A model generated the notes under the pieces. The model saw nothing but the letters and a program-made list of their open reading frames with translations. It did no database searches and was not told the DNA's origin. 64,000 bases of DNA from Rhododendron vialii (lineage: Eukaryota; Streptophyta; Magnoliopsida; Ericales; Ericaceae), in contig NC_080557.1 of NCBI RefSeq assembly GCF_030253575.1, positions 36,382,001-36,446,000 of the forward strand, in the 5' to 3' direction. How positions within the stretch are numbered: position 1 is the stretch's first letter; the number at the start of each line of letters is the position of its first letter. Positions 22,654-33,300 of this stretch are shown here, one piece after another. Both the position numbers and the translations under genes were made by a program.

Positions 22654-23884
22654 TGTTGGCACATAAATTTCAACCAAAGATTGATGAATATCTTATGTTG
22701 GGCTTGCGGACTAAAAGGCATGTAAAGAGTCTAAAAGCATGTTGACCCAGCGAGCTCGCGAATCAACAAACATGTGTTGACCCGACAAGCCTAACGAGCA
22801 TATGAACTTGCAGAAGAAGTGTTGACCCAGCAAGTCCGCGAATCAATAAATACGTGTTGGCTCGACAAGTCTAACGAATATATGAGCCTACGGAAGAAGT
22901 GTTGACCCAGCAAGCCTGCGAATCAACAAACACGTGTTGGCCCGACAAGCCTAGCGAATATATGAGTCTGCGGAAGAAGTAGCAAGACTACAAATCAGTC
23001 GAACCATATAAGCCCAAATCTCGCAAGGCCTACAAATCAAATATTCAGTTGAATCATGTAGGCCCACATTTCGCAGGGCCTACAAACCAAATATGGGTTC
23101 ACGTAGTCTCAAATTAGTATGTAGAGCCCAATAAACACTCCTGTGGAAGCAGAAGAATATTACAAGATGGATGTCATCTGATGCAACCAACATTCAAAAT
23201 TTAAAAAGACTGAGAAGATATGATATCATCCTATCCTCTGGCAACAATGATTCAAATTCAAATGAATTATTTGGCGGCCAAGCATTTGATGATAGAAGCC
23301 CCTATAAATATGAGGTCCATCATCAAAGGAAAAGGATCGGAGATCTCTCTCATCGTATGTATCAGACCTTGGAGCTCTCTCACCTATCTCTCATCTACCT
23401 TAGGACCTCAATCTCAGATCAGACCTAACATCTCTCATCTATCTCTCATCGACCCCAAGATCTCAAACCTCAGATCTCATACTTCATCTCTCAACTCTTC
23501 ACCATCACACCTCTTTTCCCTCAACGTAGAAAATATACGGAGAGAGAGAAGATATACCCCATTCACGCAAAACCACTATGATCTACAACCATCAAAGCAA
23601 CCTACTCGCTCACTACCACCTGCAATCTTCAACAAATTTCGAAGACCAGTAAGAGTAAGCATATCAAGCGATAGGTAAAGGGTTCCAATCCCTCTAAATG
23701 TATCCAGTATTCTCTGTCTTGATGTAAACAAGGGTTTTAAACCCCAATCATCAATAAAGTTAAATTATTCCAGTCTATTTCTTGTTCTTTATTCTTTATT
23801 AATCGGAGGTTTTATTTTTAAGTATGTAATTAACGATTTGAAATCCAAATCGGAAATAGGAGCCTGCATATAAAAAAATCAACA
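22654..23884 (+). repeat. 3' LTR of Tat element R
   Basis: A 1231-bp LTR from TGTTGGCACA (after the PPT) to AAATCAACA. It contains three 80-bp tandem repeats (22741-22980), a TATA box CCTATAAATATGAGG (23301-23315) and an AATAAAG polyadenylation-like word (23754). The 5' LTR is missing because of the rearrangement at 14617. Confidence 0.85.
22741..22980 (+). repeat. Three 80-bp tandem repeats in the R LTR
   Basis: Units start at 22741, 22821 and 22901 with GTTGACCCAGC and end with GGAAGAAGT or similar. The period is exactly 80 bp, with point differences between units. They lie in U3, upstream of the TATA box. Confidence 0.9.
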
Positions 23885-23987
23885 CTGTTCGCTTGAACAG
23901 TGGATATTTGAGATATGGATTTCGAAGCGTGGATAAATTCTACGGTTCAAAATTTATGTCTGTAAATTTCTGGCTCTGATACCAATT
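23885..23987 (-). mobile_element. Leader and PBS of another copia copy, cut by element R
   Basis: The minus strand carries the initiator-Met-type PBS TTGGTATCAGAGC (23985-23973) next to the LTR at 23988. About 90 bp of a leader follow, differing from that of the TR-GAG element at 26018. The R LTR ends it at 23884. Confidence 0.6.
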
Positions 23988-24401
23988 TGTTGTGCCGAAC
24001 ACGAAATTGAGAATATAACAAATCAACAAGCGATAAATAAGAACACAAGGATATACGTGGTTCCGTTCAAGCACAAAGCAAGAACGTACTCCACGGGGAA
24101 AAAAGCAAGAGGATTCACTACAAACGGGGAGAGAAATAAAGAGCCGGCTATACCCATAACTCTACTTGAAGCACCAAACAGATATCTAGGGACAAATCTC
24201 TGGTGGAACCCAAAAGGGAGACACAAACCCTTGATGGAACCCTAAGAGCATAAACAAAACCCTAATATCTAAGCCCTTGAACAAAAGACCATAACCCTAG
24301 GAGCCCCTAAGGTCCCTATTTATAGGAAAACACTAAATAAACCTAAATCGAATAGGAATAGGAATCCTAGTCAATTTAGGAATTCTAGTCAATTTCCAAC
24401 A
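23988..24401 (-). repeat. 3' LTR of element B
   Basis: Bounded by TGTTG…CAACA. Reading by eye it differs from the right LTR at 11 of 414 positions. Minus-strand TATA box CCTATAAATAGGG at about 24315-24327. Confidence 0.88.
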
Positions 24402-24497
24402 AATCTCCACCTTGACTTGAATTCCATCGAATTCAACACTATAGGCAATCCTCTCCTTTAATCGCTCATCTCCCCCAAAAGCCCCCCCACGGGGCCA

Positions 24498-25955
24498 TCA
24501 CCAACGGCACAAACGAGCAAGGCTCAAGCACACTTGCTTGACCTTGTAAACGAGACTCAGGAAACCCAGCCGCACATGCCTCCAAATTGAGCATCTATCT
24601 TCCAACGGGCACCTCCCACCCAACGCATCCCTCCCGAATGCACTTGAAGATCTACTCAAACTCCACACGGAGTTAATTACCGACTCTACCACAGAGTTAA
24701 AAACCCAACACTTAGTCAACCTCGAATTCACCGATGAAGAACCCAAAGATGGAGCACCCATAATCATACTACCATCAAGCACACAGAGGTTATTCAATTT
24801 TCGACCCTTCATCAAAACACGAGCACCCTTCAAAACCCTCAAGACTCCACCTTCAGCGGTATGCTTCCAACCCAAAGAGTCAAGAGTACCCAAAGAGATA
24901 AGGTTCCTCTTCAAATCTGGTATATGTCGAACACCAAACAACGTCCTCACAAACCCATCATGCATTCTGACTTTAACTGTTCCAATCCCAACAATTCTAC
25001 AGGGCATATTATTCCCCATAAGAACTGTACCACAGCTGACCGATTCATAAGTAACGAACCAATCTTTATTCAGACACATGTGGTAAGAACATCCGGAGTC
25101 CAAAATCCATTCGGTATTCGAACAGACATCACCGACACTCACAGAAAGAACCATAATTGAATCGTCGGAATCTTCTTCAACAATACCAGCAACAACCTTA
25201 TCTTCAAAATTATCCTTATTTTTCAACTTAGGACAATTTCTCACCATGTGCCCGTATTTCCTACAGTAAAAACACTTTACTTCCTGATTTGTGGAACGAG
25301 AGCCAGAAACCCCTCTACTGCCATAATCCCTCTCAGAAGTTCTTCCTTGCACTATTAAACCCTGCGCATCAAAATCACCACCCTCACCGGATACTTTTTT
25401 CCTCAATTCTTTCGAATACAAACTAGACTTAACGTCCTCCATGGAAATCGTATCCCTCCCGTAAAGTAGGGTAGTAACAAAATGCTCATAAGATGCAGGC
25501 AAAGAACATAACACAATAAGGGCTTGATCTTCATCATCAATCACAACATCAATATTTTTTAAATCCATAATAATTCGATTTAACTCATCTAGATGGTCTT
25601 TTACGGGCGTACATTCCCTCATACGAAACGTATAAAGGCGCTGTTTCAAATACAACCGGTTGGTAAGAGACTTTGTCATATAGATGCTTTCCAACTTCAA
25701 CCAAATACCGACAGTAGTATCCTCCTCCCCGACCTCGCGAAGCACATCATCGGCTAAACACAACTGAATCGAACTGAGCGCCTTTGCATCGAGATCCTCA
25801 AACACACTATCCTGCATATCAGCAGGCTTCTTCGATTTTCCCAACAAAGTCTTGTGTAATCCTTGTTGAACAAGCAAAGCCTTCATCTTAGTACGCCATA
25901 AACTGAAGCTAGTGCTCTGCCCATCGAACTTCGCAATTTCAAAACGAGTCACCAT
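24498..25955 (-). CDS. Gag (plus protease start) of element B
   Basis: A 485-residue ORF from ATG 25955; an upstream extension of the frame falls in the LTR and is not coding. It has a UBN2/copia-type gag domain (FDGQSTSFSLWRTKMKALL, 'RLYLKQRLYTFRM'), a CCHC zinc knuckle CFYCRKYGHMVRNC and a copia protease motif (WILDSGCSYHM). A gag-pre-integrase-like segment (LISLGTLDSLGWKH) follows before it runs into unrelated sequence after about residue 415. The frame is open throughout, so this Gag could still be made. It would form particles using another element's Pol. Confidence 0.85.
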   Translation of the reverse strand: MVTRFEIAKFDGQSTSFSLWRTKMKALLVQQGLHKTLLGKSKKPADMQDSVFEDLDAKALSSIQLCLADDVLREVGEEDTTVGIWLKLESIYMTKSLTNRLYLKQRLYTFRMRECTPVKDHLDELNRIIMDLKNIDVVIDDEDQALIVLCSLPASYEHFVTTLLYGRDTISMEDVKSSLYSKELRKKVSGEGGDFDAQGLIVQGRTSERDYGSRGVSGSRSTNQEVKCFYCRKYGHMVRNCPKLKNKDNFEDKVVAGIVEEDSDDSIMVLSVSVGDVCSNTEWILDSGCSYHMCLNKDWFVTYESVSCGTVLMGNNMPCRIVGIGTVKVRMHDGFVRTLFGVRHIPDLKRNLISLGTLDSLGWKHTAEGGVLRVLKGARVLMKGRKLNNLCVLDGSMIMGAPSLGSSSVNSRLTKCWVFNSVVESVINSVWSLSRSSSAFGRDALGGRCPLEDRCSIWRHVRLGFLSLVYKVKQVCLSLARLCRW

Positions 25956-26017
25956 TGAAACGATCACCAATTGCACAATACGCAGCGAAAAACAAAAGTC
26001 TCGGATTGAAACCCGGA

Positions 26018-26030
26018 GCTCTGATACCAA
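26018..26030 (-). promoter_or_regulatory. PBS of element B
   Basis: The minus strand reads TTGGTATCAGAGC immediately after the LTR end, matching the initiator methionine tRNA 3' end used by most plant copia elements. Confidence 0.9.
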
Positions 26031-26032
26031 TT

Positions 26033-26446
26033 TGTTGTGCCGAACACGAAATTGAGAATATAACAAATCAACAAGCGATAAATAAGAACACAAGGATATA
26101 TGTGGTTCCGTTCAAGCACAAAGCAAGAACGTACTCCACGGGGAAAAGAGCAAGAAGATTCACTATAAACGGGGAGAGAAACAAAGAGCCGGCTATACCC
26201 GTAACTCTACTTGAAGCACCAAACAGATATCTAGGGACAAATCTTTGGTGGAACCCAAAAGGGAGACACAAACCCTTGATGGAACCTTAAGAGCATAAAC
26301 AAAACCCTAATATCTAAGCCCTTGAACAAAAGACCATAACCCTAGGAACCCCTAAGGTCCCTATTTGTAGGAAAACACTAAATAAACCTAAACCGAATAG
26401 GAATAGGAATCCTAGTCAATTTAGGAATTCTAGTCAATTTCCAACA
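26033..26446 (-). repeat. 5' LTR of element B
   Basis: Same 414-bp LTR as 23988-24401. Its TATA box is changed (CCTACAAATAGGG, 26361-26373) compared with the intact box in the left LTR. Confidence 0.88.
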
Positions 26447-27430
26447 AACATATCTACTAACGTACGATTTTTACATTCCACTACTCCATTTGATTAAGGT
26501 GAAAAAGAAGGAGTTCGTTGGTGAATTATACCATGCGTTTCACAAAAAACTCCCATTTTAGTTGGTGCATACTCGCCTCCTCTATCGGACCTTAATATTT
26601 GTATTTTCTTTTCCAACTGATTTTCTACTCTTGCTTTGAAGACTATAAATTTTTCAAAAAGCTCACTTTTGTGATGGATTAAATGCACATGGCAATATTT
26701 TGAAAAATCATCAATAAAGGTTATAAAATATCTTTGACCACCACGGGCAAGCACGTTATTAATGTCACAAGTGTCACTATGTATAAGCTCTAATAAAGTT
26801 GTGTCTCTAATGACTGATTTATATGATTTTTTAGTAAGTTTTGCTTGTACGCACACTTGGCATTTTTCCTTAACATCAACTATAGATTTTGGAATGAGCT
26901 CTAAACTCATCATCCTTTTAATAGTTTTCAAATTTACATGCCCAAGTCTGCCATGCCAAGTACCACAACATTCAACATTAGAAACTGAATAACTTTTAGG
27001 CAAAGAACAAGCAATTTTATTTGAATAAAAATTCACAACATTAAGACTGAACAAACCGTCAACTAAATAACCTTTACCAACAAAACTACCATTCTTCGTA
27101 ATGACAACTTTATTTGACTCCAAAACAACCTTAAAACCATGACGAACTAATAAAGAAGCGCTAGCTAGATTTTTCTTAATGTCCGGAACATGCAAGACTC
27201 CATTTAAAATGATAACTTTGCCAGAGGTCAACTTTAAACTAGTGTTCCCTTCTCCTAGTACCCTGGCCACACTCCCATTTCCCATGCTTACAGTTTTTGA
27301 GCATGATTCCTCATAATATGATGAAAATATATTTTTATCAGCGCACACATGAACATTAGCACCCGAGTCTATAAACCAATCATATGAGTTCAAAACAACG
27401 TTTAACTCAGGGCTACTAACAAATGCTATT
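26447..27430 (-). pseudogene. Ty1/copia pol fragment C (protease, integrase)
   Basis: Protease motif FIDSGANVHVC, gag-pre-integrase WHGRLGHVN, integrase zinc pair CQVC, then catalytic core with HSDTCDI, FIDDFSKY and SDRGGEY. A TAA at 26494-26496 stands where relatives have Gln (SFSP*SNGVVE). Homology continues to NRTLVDM at 26447, where element B is inserted. RT and RNase H are not in the window. Upstream the frame closes near 27430. Confidence 0.88.
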
Positions 27431-27732
27431 TTATTTTATTTTAATAATCAGCCAACACAAAGGCAAGTATAAGACTTACAGAAAACCCTAACAATTTTCA
27501 TTCCTTAGATTATTGGGAAAATTATATGATTAGGAAAATTCGGTTAGAAATTAAATGCCTAAATAAGAACAATAATCAACCAAGTAAGGCAATTCAATAT
27601 TATTAGAGAAAAGATAAGAATAGCCTGTGGGGTGGTCGAAGCATGCGATGGCGCCCTCCTACGGAATGATACACCCCTTTCTGCACGGGGTTGGATGGCG
27701 TTCTTTCCCCAAGATACAACGACCTTCAAGTT
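27431..27732 (-). mobile_element. Leader of copia C, left part
   Basis: AT-rich leader (minus strand) between C protease and the insertion site of element D. With D removed it continues at 32872. No gag is seen, so C had already lost gag or carried a large deletion. Assignment to C rests on continuity only. Confidence 0.4.
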
Positions 27733-28532
27733 TGAAAAATCACAGTTCCCTAACAATCCTTAAAAAACCCTAACAATATGAATCTGAATCACAAAATAAT
27801 ACTATCAGCAAAAACTACGCAAGCAATCAAACCCACAATGCAGAGATATACGTGGAAAATCCCAGAATGGGTAAAAACCACGGGAAGGAATCAAATCACT
27901 ATAATCATTGTGCAGTTACAGATATACCTATCCAAACGAAGTAAATCCTCACAATGTTTTAAGTATCACCTGCCGAGTCACACGTAAACTGCACCCAGTG
28001 ATCTTAATTGCCAAAAGCCTTGAGTCCACAAGCCCTCCAAAAAACCTAATCAAAATTCTCCTTTGGAATAGTTCTGAAGTAGAACTGTTGCTTCAATCTT
28101 TTTGCTCCTGCCGCCGCACGTTGCCTTCTTCTTAATAACTGTATATGTATATTCAGTCTCTGGCGCAATCCTTGCCATCCCTTTTTCTCTTTTATAAGGC
28201 TGTGTTGGAAACCTAGAAAAACAAGACCATATATAGATATTTTCTCCACGTTTCTTTTTCATTTAAAAAACAGATTATGCCGATTGATAATAGGATTGAT
28301 CCATCCATTGATCCGTCTTCGCCAAAATTCGTCTCGCAAAAGTCAACCTCTTTTTTATCCCGAACGCTCACTCTCAATTACAAATAATAATGATTCCTTC
28401 CTTCCTTCCCTTCTAATCCTATACAGACTCACTAGCCTATAAGAAATAATTAAATTTACAACTCGATATAAAATATGTGTTTTGTTGTACGGAATTGCCA
28501 ATACAAGGAGACTCCAGAATTTGGTCCTTACA
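27733..28532 (-). repeat. 3' LTR of element D
   Basis: TGAAAAATC…CCTTACA, closely matching 32069-32871 over its whole length. Minus-strand TATA box CTTATAAAAGAG near 28185-28200. Confidence 0.88.
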
Positions 28533-29970
28533 ATCTCCCCCTTTGGCACTTCCATGACAAAACACAATACAATGAAAATCTAACGATTAAGATCGAGTTG
28601 TAGAGAAGCTGCAAACAAAGCTCAACATCCAAACACGTTAGAATAATAAGCAACCTACTTCCCCTTTCATCATTCTCTCCCTTTTTGACATGGAATGACA
28701 AAGGGCGAACAGGATTAACAATAAAACAATAATTGCGAATATCGGAGAATTAAACAATGAGTGGCCAATAGAAGCAGCCAAAAAAAAAAAATTTAAGCAA
28801 AGCATAACTATTAGCATAAATAGCTTGAGGACTAAATTCAATAACCGAATGAAGGACTAACAGGCACGCAAAATCTAATAAAATAAAACTAAACTAAATG
28901 CTAAAAGAAAATGAGAAATGTGAAAATACAAGCATGAGATAGTTTTATTGCAAGTATTATATCATGAGATGAGATGAAAAAGCCATCCATATTTTAAGGC
29001 ACCGCTTAATGATATAACACCACGCAAGATAGAAGGAATGCAATACACCATGATCATCGACATGAGAGGAAAGTGTGTGTGTGCATCCATGACCAAAAAA
29101 TTCAGCAACTCAAAACAGGGCCAAGATGCTCAAGTGCTTAGGTTTATCTAGTGACTCCCCCTCAACAAGATACACCTCTCTAGGGTTGACATACAAGTCA
29201 CAGATAATTAATCATAAGCTCCCCCTCAACAACATGCGGTTGTTTAATAAGCAATCAATAGAAATTCATACCATATTTTTACTTTTACCCCACTGCTGTT
29301 TGACAAGAATATTGAGAGTAAGAATAACTTATATCCAATACCCGGTTACTAACCAAATGGTCCAACACGGGTGCCTTCACAAGGTCTATCCATTTTTTGA
29401 CTTGAACGCATAGAGGGAGAATACCTCACCCTAATTGCCCGGTTAATCAATGAACGCCCGGACAAGCAAAATCCAAGAAATATATTGTCCTTTTCTTTTC
29501 TTTTCTTTTACTTTATTTTTGGAATAAACGAGGGCACTATCAACGAAAACCAAACAAAGGTGGTCCCGGTTCTGAAAAGACACAAGATATAACTAAGCAT
29601 ATGAGAATGGTGGTCCCTAATCGAGAAACTGACCCAAAAGCCATGGATAAGTGTACAGAATGTCGAATACTCGTGATTTATTAACATTCAAACATATTTG
29701 CAGTGAGAATACCATGAAGGAAGTGCAATAAAAATATGGATAAACATGTTCATAAAATCTAATGTTATTCAACTACGCTCCAAAGACTATCATGCTCAAT
29801 CCACAACCAACTCATAAAACAAAACAAAAGAAATCATTTTTTAAATTTTTATTTAATAACTCAAAAACAAATATGAAACAAAAGAAACACGCAACTATGA
29901 AACTCCATAACACTAGGCAATGAGATATGCAAGAACAATTAAACCTAGGTTATAGAACCATGTCCTAGCC
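28533..29970 (-). other. Non-coding interior of element D with PPT-like repeats
   Basis: No pol domains in any frame. Besides the PPT at 28533-28545, two internal copies of CTCCCCCTCAACA (29155 and 29220) look like extra polypurine tracts (minus strand TGTTGAGGGGGAG). Confidence 0.6.
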
Positions 29971-32006
29971 TCAAAAGGCGAGGTTAACCTCTCCGGATGA
30001 ACTATAGTCATCTAGAGAATCAAGGTCATCATCAGCATTAGAGACCAACTCATTTTTACGAACCCAAATTTGTCTAGTCTTACCCTTTTCAACATTAGTG
30101 ATCATGGGTTTTTCAACATTAGCATGCGAAGGCATCCTATGTCTAGGCCTCTGAAAATACTCCCTACGATTATTCAACTTAGGGTAATGGAGAGGTGTCC
30201 TATGGTAGCCATGAAGGACAAAGCAGTACAGACGAATGTGGCCCTTAACTCCACAATGATGGCAAATGGGCACAAAATAATTATGACCATAAGGATGAGC
30301 TACATGAGCATGTGAAGAGTATGACGCATGCTTCTTTCTACAATGCGGTCTAATATGGCCAGTGACACCACAATAATGACAAATAGGAACAAATTTAACA
30401 ACATGAGAAAAAAATTGAGACTTACCAGTATTAATGACTTTAGATTTTACCTCCTTGTGCTTGTGATGTCCATTTATCTCTGTTGCCATTTGCTTCTTTA
30501 TCGTAGGAGAATTAATCACATTCTGCATATCATTACCATTAGTCTTCTTACTTGGACGTTTAGTTCCGTTTCTCCCTATCGGTGGAGTTGAAGACGTTGC
30601 ATGATAACCAAGCCCTGAACGATCGCTAGGTCGATGTTGGATGGACAGAATATGATCCAACACTTTGGTCCCTGTCTGTGTGTCATCCTCTGATTTATCC
30701 TTAGATTTGGAGCTAGCAGTTAAAGCTTTGTTTTTCTCAAGGAGGAGCTCAATTTCTTTATTTCTCTCATCCCTCTATTGAGTGCGTTCATTCAAAATAT
30801 TCTCTAACTTCTTAACTTTATCAGAAAGCTTTTCACTCGCGTCTATCAGTTTTTTACTAAAAACATGGAGTTTGTTGTACTTTTCTCTGACCTCATCTAT
30901 GTCATCACAACTATCTATATCGCTATCATTTGTTTCAGAACCATTTGATTCGGAATGACCATGTGAATTTAAAGTTACTCCAAAAGCCAAAAAGTTTCCT
31001 TTATCTTTTTCGTCGGCCCCCTGTTCTTCATTCGATTCATCGGAATCGCTATCATCCCATGTTTTAGTGACGAGGGCCTTCTTTTTCATTTTGTTAGCAC
31101 ATTCTTGGGCATAATGACCAAAACCATAGCACTCGAAGCATTGTGGTCCCTCAGGTGGTCCTTTTCCCTCCTTTTTATTTTTTTCAGAAAATTCTCCTTT
31201 TCCTTTATCATTTTTCTTTTTCATACCATTTTTAAATTGTTTGAAAAATGCTTTCATTTCCTCAAGATCGACATCACTATCACTATCTGAACCTTTCTTA
31301 TATTTTTGAGTACTTTTAAAAGCAATCGGAGTCTCCGAAGGTTTTACTTTGGGTTTAACAGGTTCAAATTGCAATAGGTCAGCCTCATAAGTTTGGAGAA
31401 TCCCAACGATTTCTTGAACAGATTTTTCTTTTAACTTTTTCTTACCCTCTGCATAGTAACTTGAATTTTAAATCTAGGAGGTAAGGAGCGCAAAATTTTC
31501 TTAATAATACGAAAAGAAGGAATTGGCTCACCCAAGTTCTCCCAGCTATTGACGATGGCAATGAGCCTGGAGTAGAATTGATTGAAGGTCTCTTCCTCCT
31601 GCATTCTGATGGTCTCAAACTCCGTGGTAAGTCTTTGCAACTTAGACTGCTTAACAACTTCTGTCCCCTCGTGGCAAGTAACCAGAATATCCCAAGCCTC
31701 TTTTGCAATTTCACAGTTAGCTATTTTCCTCTGCTCATTTATGTCAACAGCAGCAAATAAAATATCAAGTGCACGATTATTAGCCTGAAGTAAGGGTTTT
31801 TCTGTGGTTGATAACTCAAATGCAGTTTTTTGAACCGACTTGTTGTCAACAATTTTCATGGGTCGAATGTAACCCAAAATACACGAGTCCCAAATTTCTT
31901 CTCCGGCTGATCTCATTATAGCCTTTATTCTAGATTTCCAATAGTCAAAATTATCAGCATCAAGTATAGGCATATTTCTAGACATGTGATTCATGTTCAT
32001 ATTCAT
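29971..32006 (-). pseudogene. Gag of element D, broken
   Basis: Starts MNMNMNHMSRNMPILDADNF at 32006, with a UBN2-type capsid domain (WKSRIKAIM … FNQFYSRLIAIVNSWENL). A frameshift near 31440 moves the frame to 31374. An acidic linker and zinc knuckle CFECYGFGHYAQEC follow, then a coiled-coil tail. A single in-frame TAG at 30775-30777 follows, and the same frame resumes with two more knuckles (CHYCGVTGHIRPHC, CHHCGVKGHIRLYC), ending NLAF* at 29971. Three zinc knuckles in one Gag is unusual. Confidence 0.8.
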
Positions 32007-32068
32007 GATGGATCTGCTCTAGAATAAAATAAATTCTAACGGAAGGAGCTGCCTGCTCTGATACCAAT

Positions 32069-32871
32069 TGAAAAATCAGGGTTCCCTAACAATCCTTAAA
32101 AAACCCTAACAACATGAATCTGAATCACAAAATAATACTACTAGCAAAAACTACCCAAGCAATCAAACCCACAACGCAGAGATATACTTGGAAAACCCCA
32201 GAATGGGTAAAAACCACGGGAAGGAATCAAATCACTATAATCATTGTGCAGTTACAGATATACCTATCCAAACTAAGTAAATCCTCACAACATTTTAAGT
32301 ATCACCTGCCGAGTCACACGTACACCGCACCCAGTGATCTTGATTGCCAAAAGCCTTGAGTCCACAAGCCCTCCAAAAAACCTAATCAAAATTCTCCTTT
32401 GGAATAGTTCTGAAGTAGAACTGTTACTTCAATCTTTTTGCTCCTGCCGCCGCACGTTGCCTTCTTCTTAATAACTGTATATGTATATTCAGTCTTTGGC
32501 GCAATCCTTGCCAACCCTTTTTCTCTTTTATAAGGCTGTGTTGGAAACCTAGAAAAACAAGACCATATATAGATATTTTCTCCACGTTTCTTTTTCATTT
32601 AAAAAACAGATTATGCCAATTGATAATAGGATTGATCCATCCATTGATCCGTCTTCGCCAAAATTCGTCTCGCAAAAGTCAACCTCCTTTTTATCCCGAA
32701 CGCTCACTCTCAATTACAAATAATAATAATGATTCCTTCCTTCCTTCCACTCTAATCCTATACAGACTCACTAGCCTATAAGAAATAATTAAATTTACAA
32801 CTCGATATAAAATATATGTTTTGTTGTACGGAATTGCCAATACAAGGAGACTCCATAATTTGGTCCTTACA
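32069..32871 (-). repeat. 5' LTR of element D
   Basis: Pairs with 27733-28532 and has the PBS on its inner side. The TSD AAGTT follows at 32872. Confidence 0.9.
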
Positions 32872-33300
32872 AAGTTCTCTTCAGTGCAGCGAATCAAACT
32901 CACGAACCGATAGTTTCCCGACACTCGAAAACCAAATATATTGATGTACCAAAAATCTATATAAATATATATGAAAGAGGATGGCTGAAAGTATTTAGTT
33001 CAAAACAGAAATCAACGAGTATCAGTGTGTAAGTTTGTAAAGCAAGAGTGAGAGTTTTTGATAGAGTTGAGCACTGTTATATCTTCCAGCCGAATAACAA
33101 AGCAGAGGTTTTATAGGTATTAATAAAATGTAAGTTTGTTATGCTAACAGATAGTGGTCTCAAAACTAGGAGGAAAAATAGGAGACCTAGTCAAAGTGGT
33201 TTTCAACTAAACACTCCCATTTTAACTCTAACTGTACATCCCTATAATTCCTCCTTAGACCCACGATCAATGTAAACATAAAAGTAAAATATTAAATTAA
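32872..33300 (-). mobile_element. Probable 5' LTR/leader remnant of copia C
   Basis: Right flank of D. The minus strand has a TATA box (CCTATAAAACC at about 33109-33119), followed downstream by sequence continuing into the C leader if D is removed. The outer LTR boundary was not found. Confidence 0.4.

Larger units (their letters stand above)
14617..23884 (+). mobile_element. Tat-type Ty3/gypsy element R, 5'-truncated
   Basis: Plus-strand sister of element L. It starts abruptly inside gag (EEEQVKYDV) at 14617 and continues through protease, RT, both RNase H domains and integrase (to 19188). A 3' region follows with repeats and a decayed antisense gene, then a hairpin, a polypurine tract and the 3' LTR (22654-23884). 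There is no 5' LTR or PBS. The right flank (CTGTT, 23885) lies in a copia leader. Confidence 0.82.
23988..26446 (-). mobile_element. TR-GAG-like non-autonomous Ty1/copia element B
   Basis: Two 414-bp LTRs (23988-24401 and 26033-26446), a PBS (26018-26030), one gag-protease ORF, a short non-coding tail and a polypurine tract (minus AAGGTGGAGATT, 24402-24413). Integrase, RT and RNase H are absent. It is inserted in the integrase gene of copia C (27430-26447). No TSD is visible because the left LTR abuts another PBS (23973-23985), as if two copies share one LTR. The name TR-GAG follows the described class of LTR elements coding only for Gag. Confidence 0.85.
27733..32871 (-). mobile_element. Gag-only Ty1/copia element D (complete ends)
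   Basis: LTRs 27733-28532 (800 bp) and 32069-32871 (803 bp). PBS next to the right LTR (minus TTGGTATCAGAGC, about 32067-32055), broken gag (32006-29971), non-coding interior and PPT AAAGGGGGAGATT next to the left LTR (28533-28545). The 5-bp TSD AAGTT is present on both sides (27728-27732 and 32872-32876). Pol is absent. The three-knuckle gag is unlike that of element B. Confidence 0.92.

Noticed and set aside
22741..22980. CRISPR-like or satellite array
   Set aside because: Direct 80-bp tandem units without unique spacers, inside an LTR U3 of a plant element.
27559..27756. 65-codon minus ORF across the element D border
   Set aside because: Crosses an LTR junction, so the frame is accidental.
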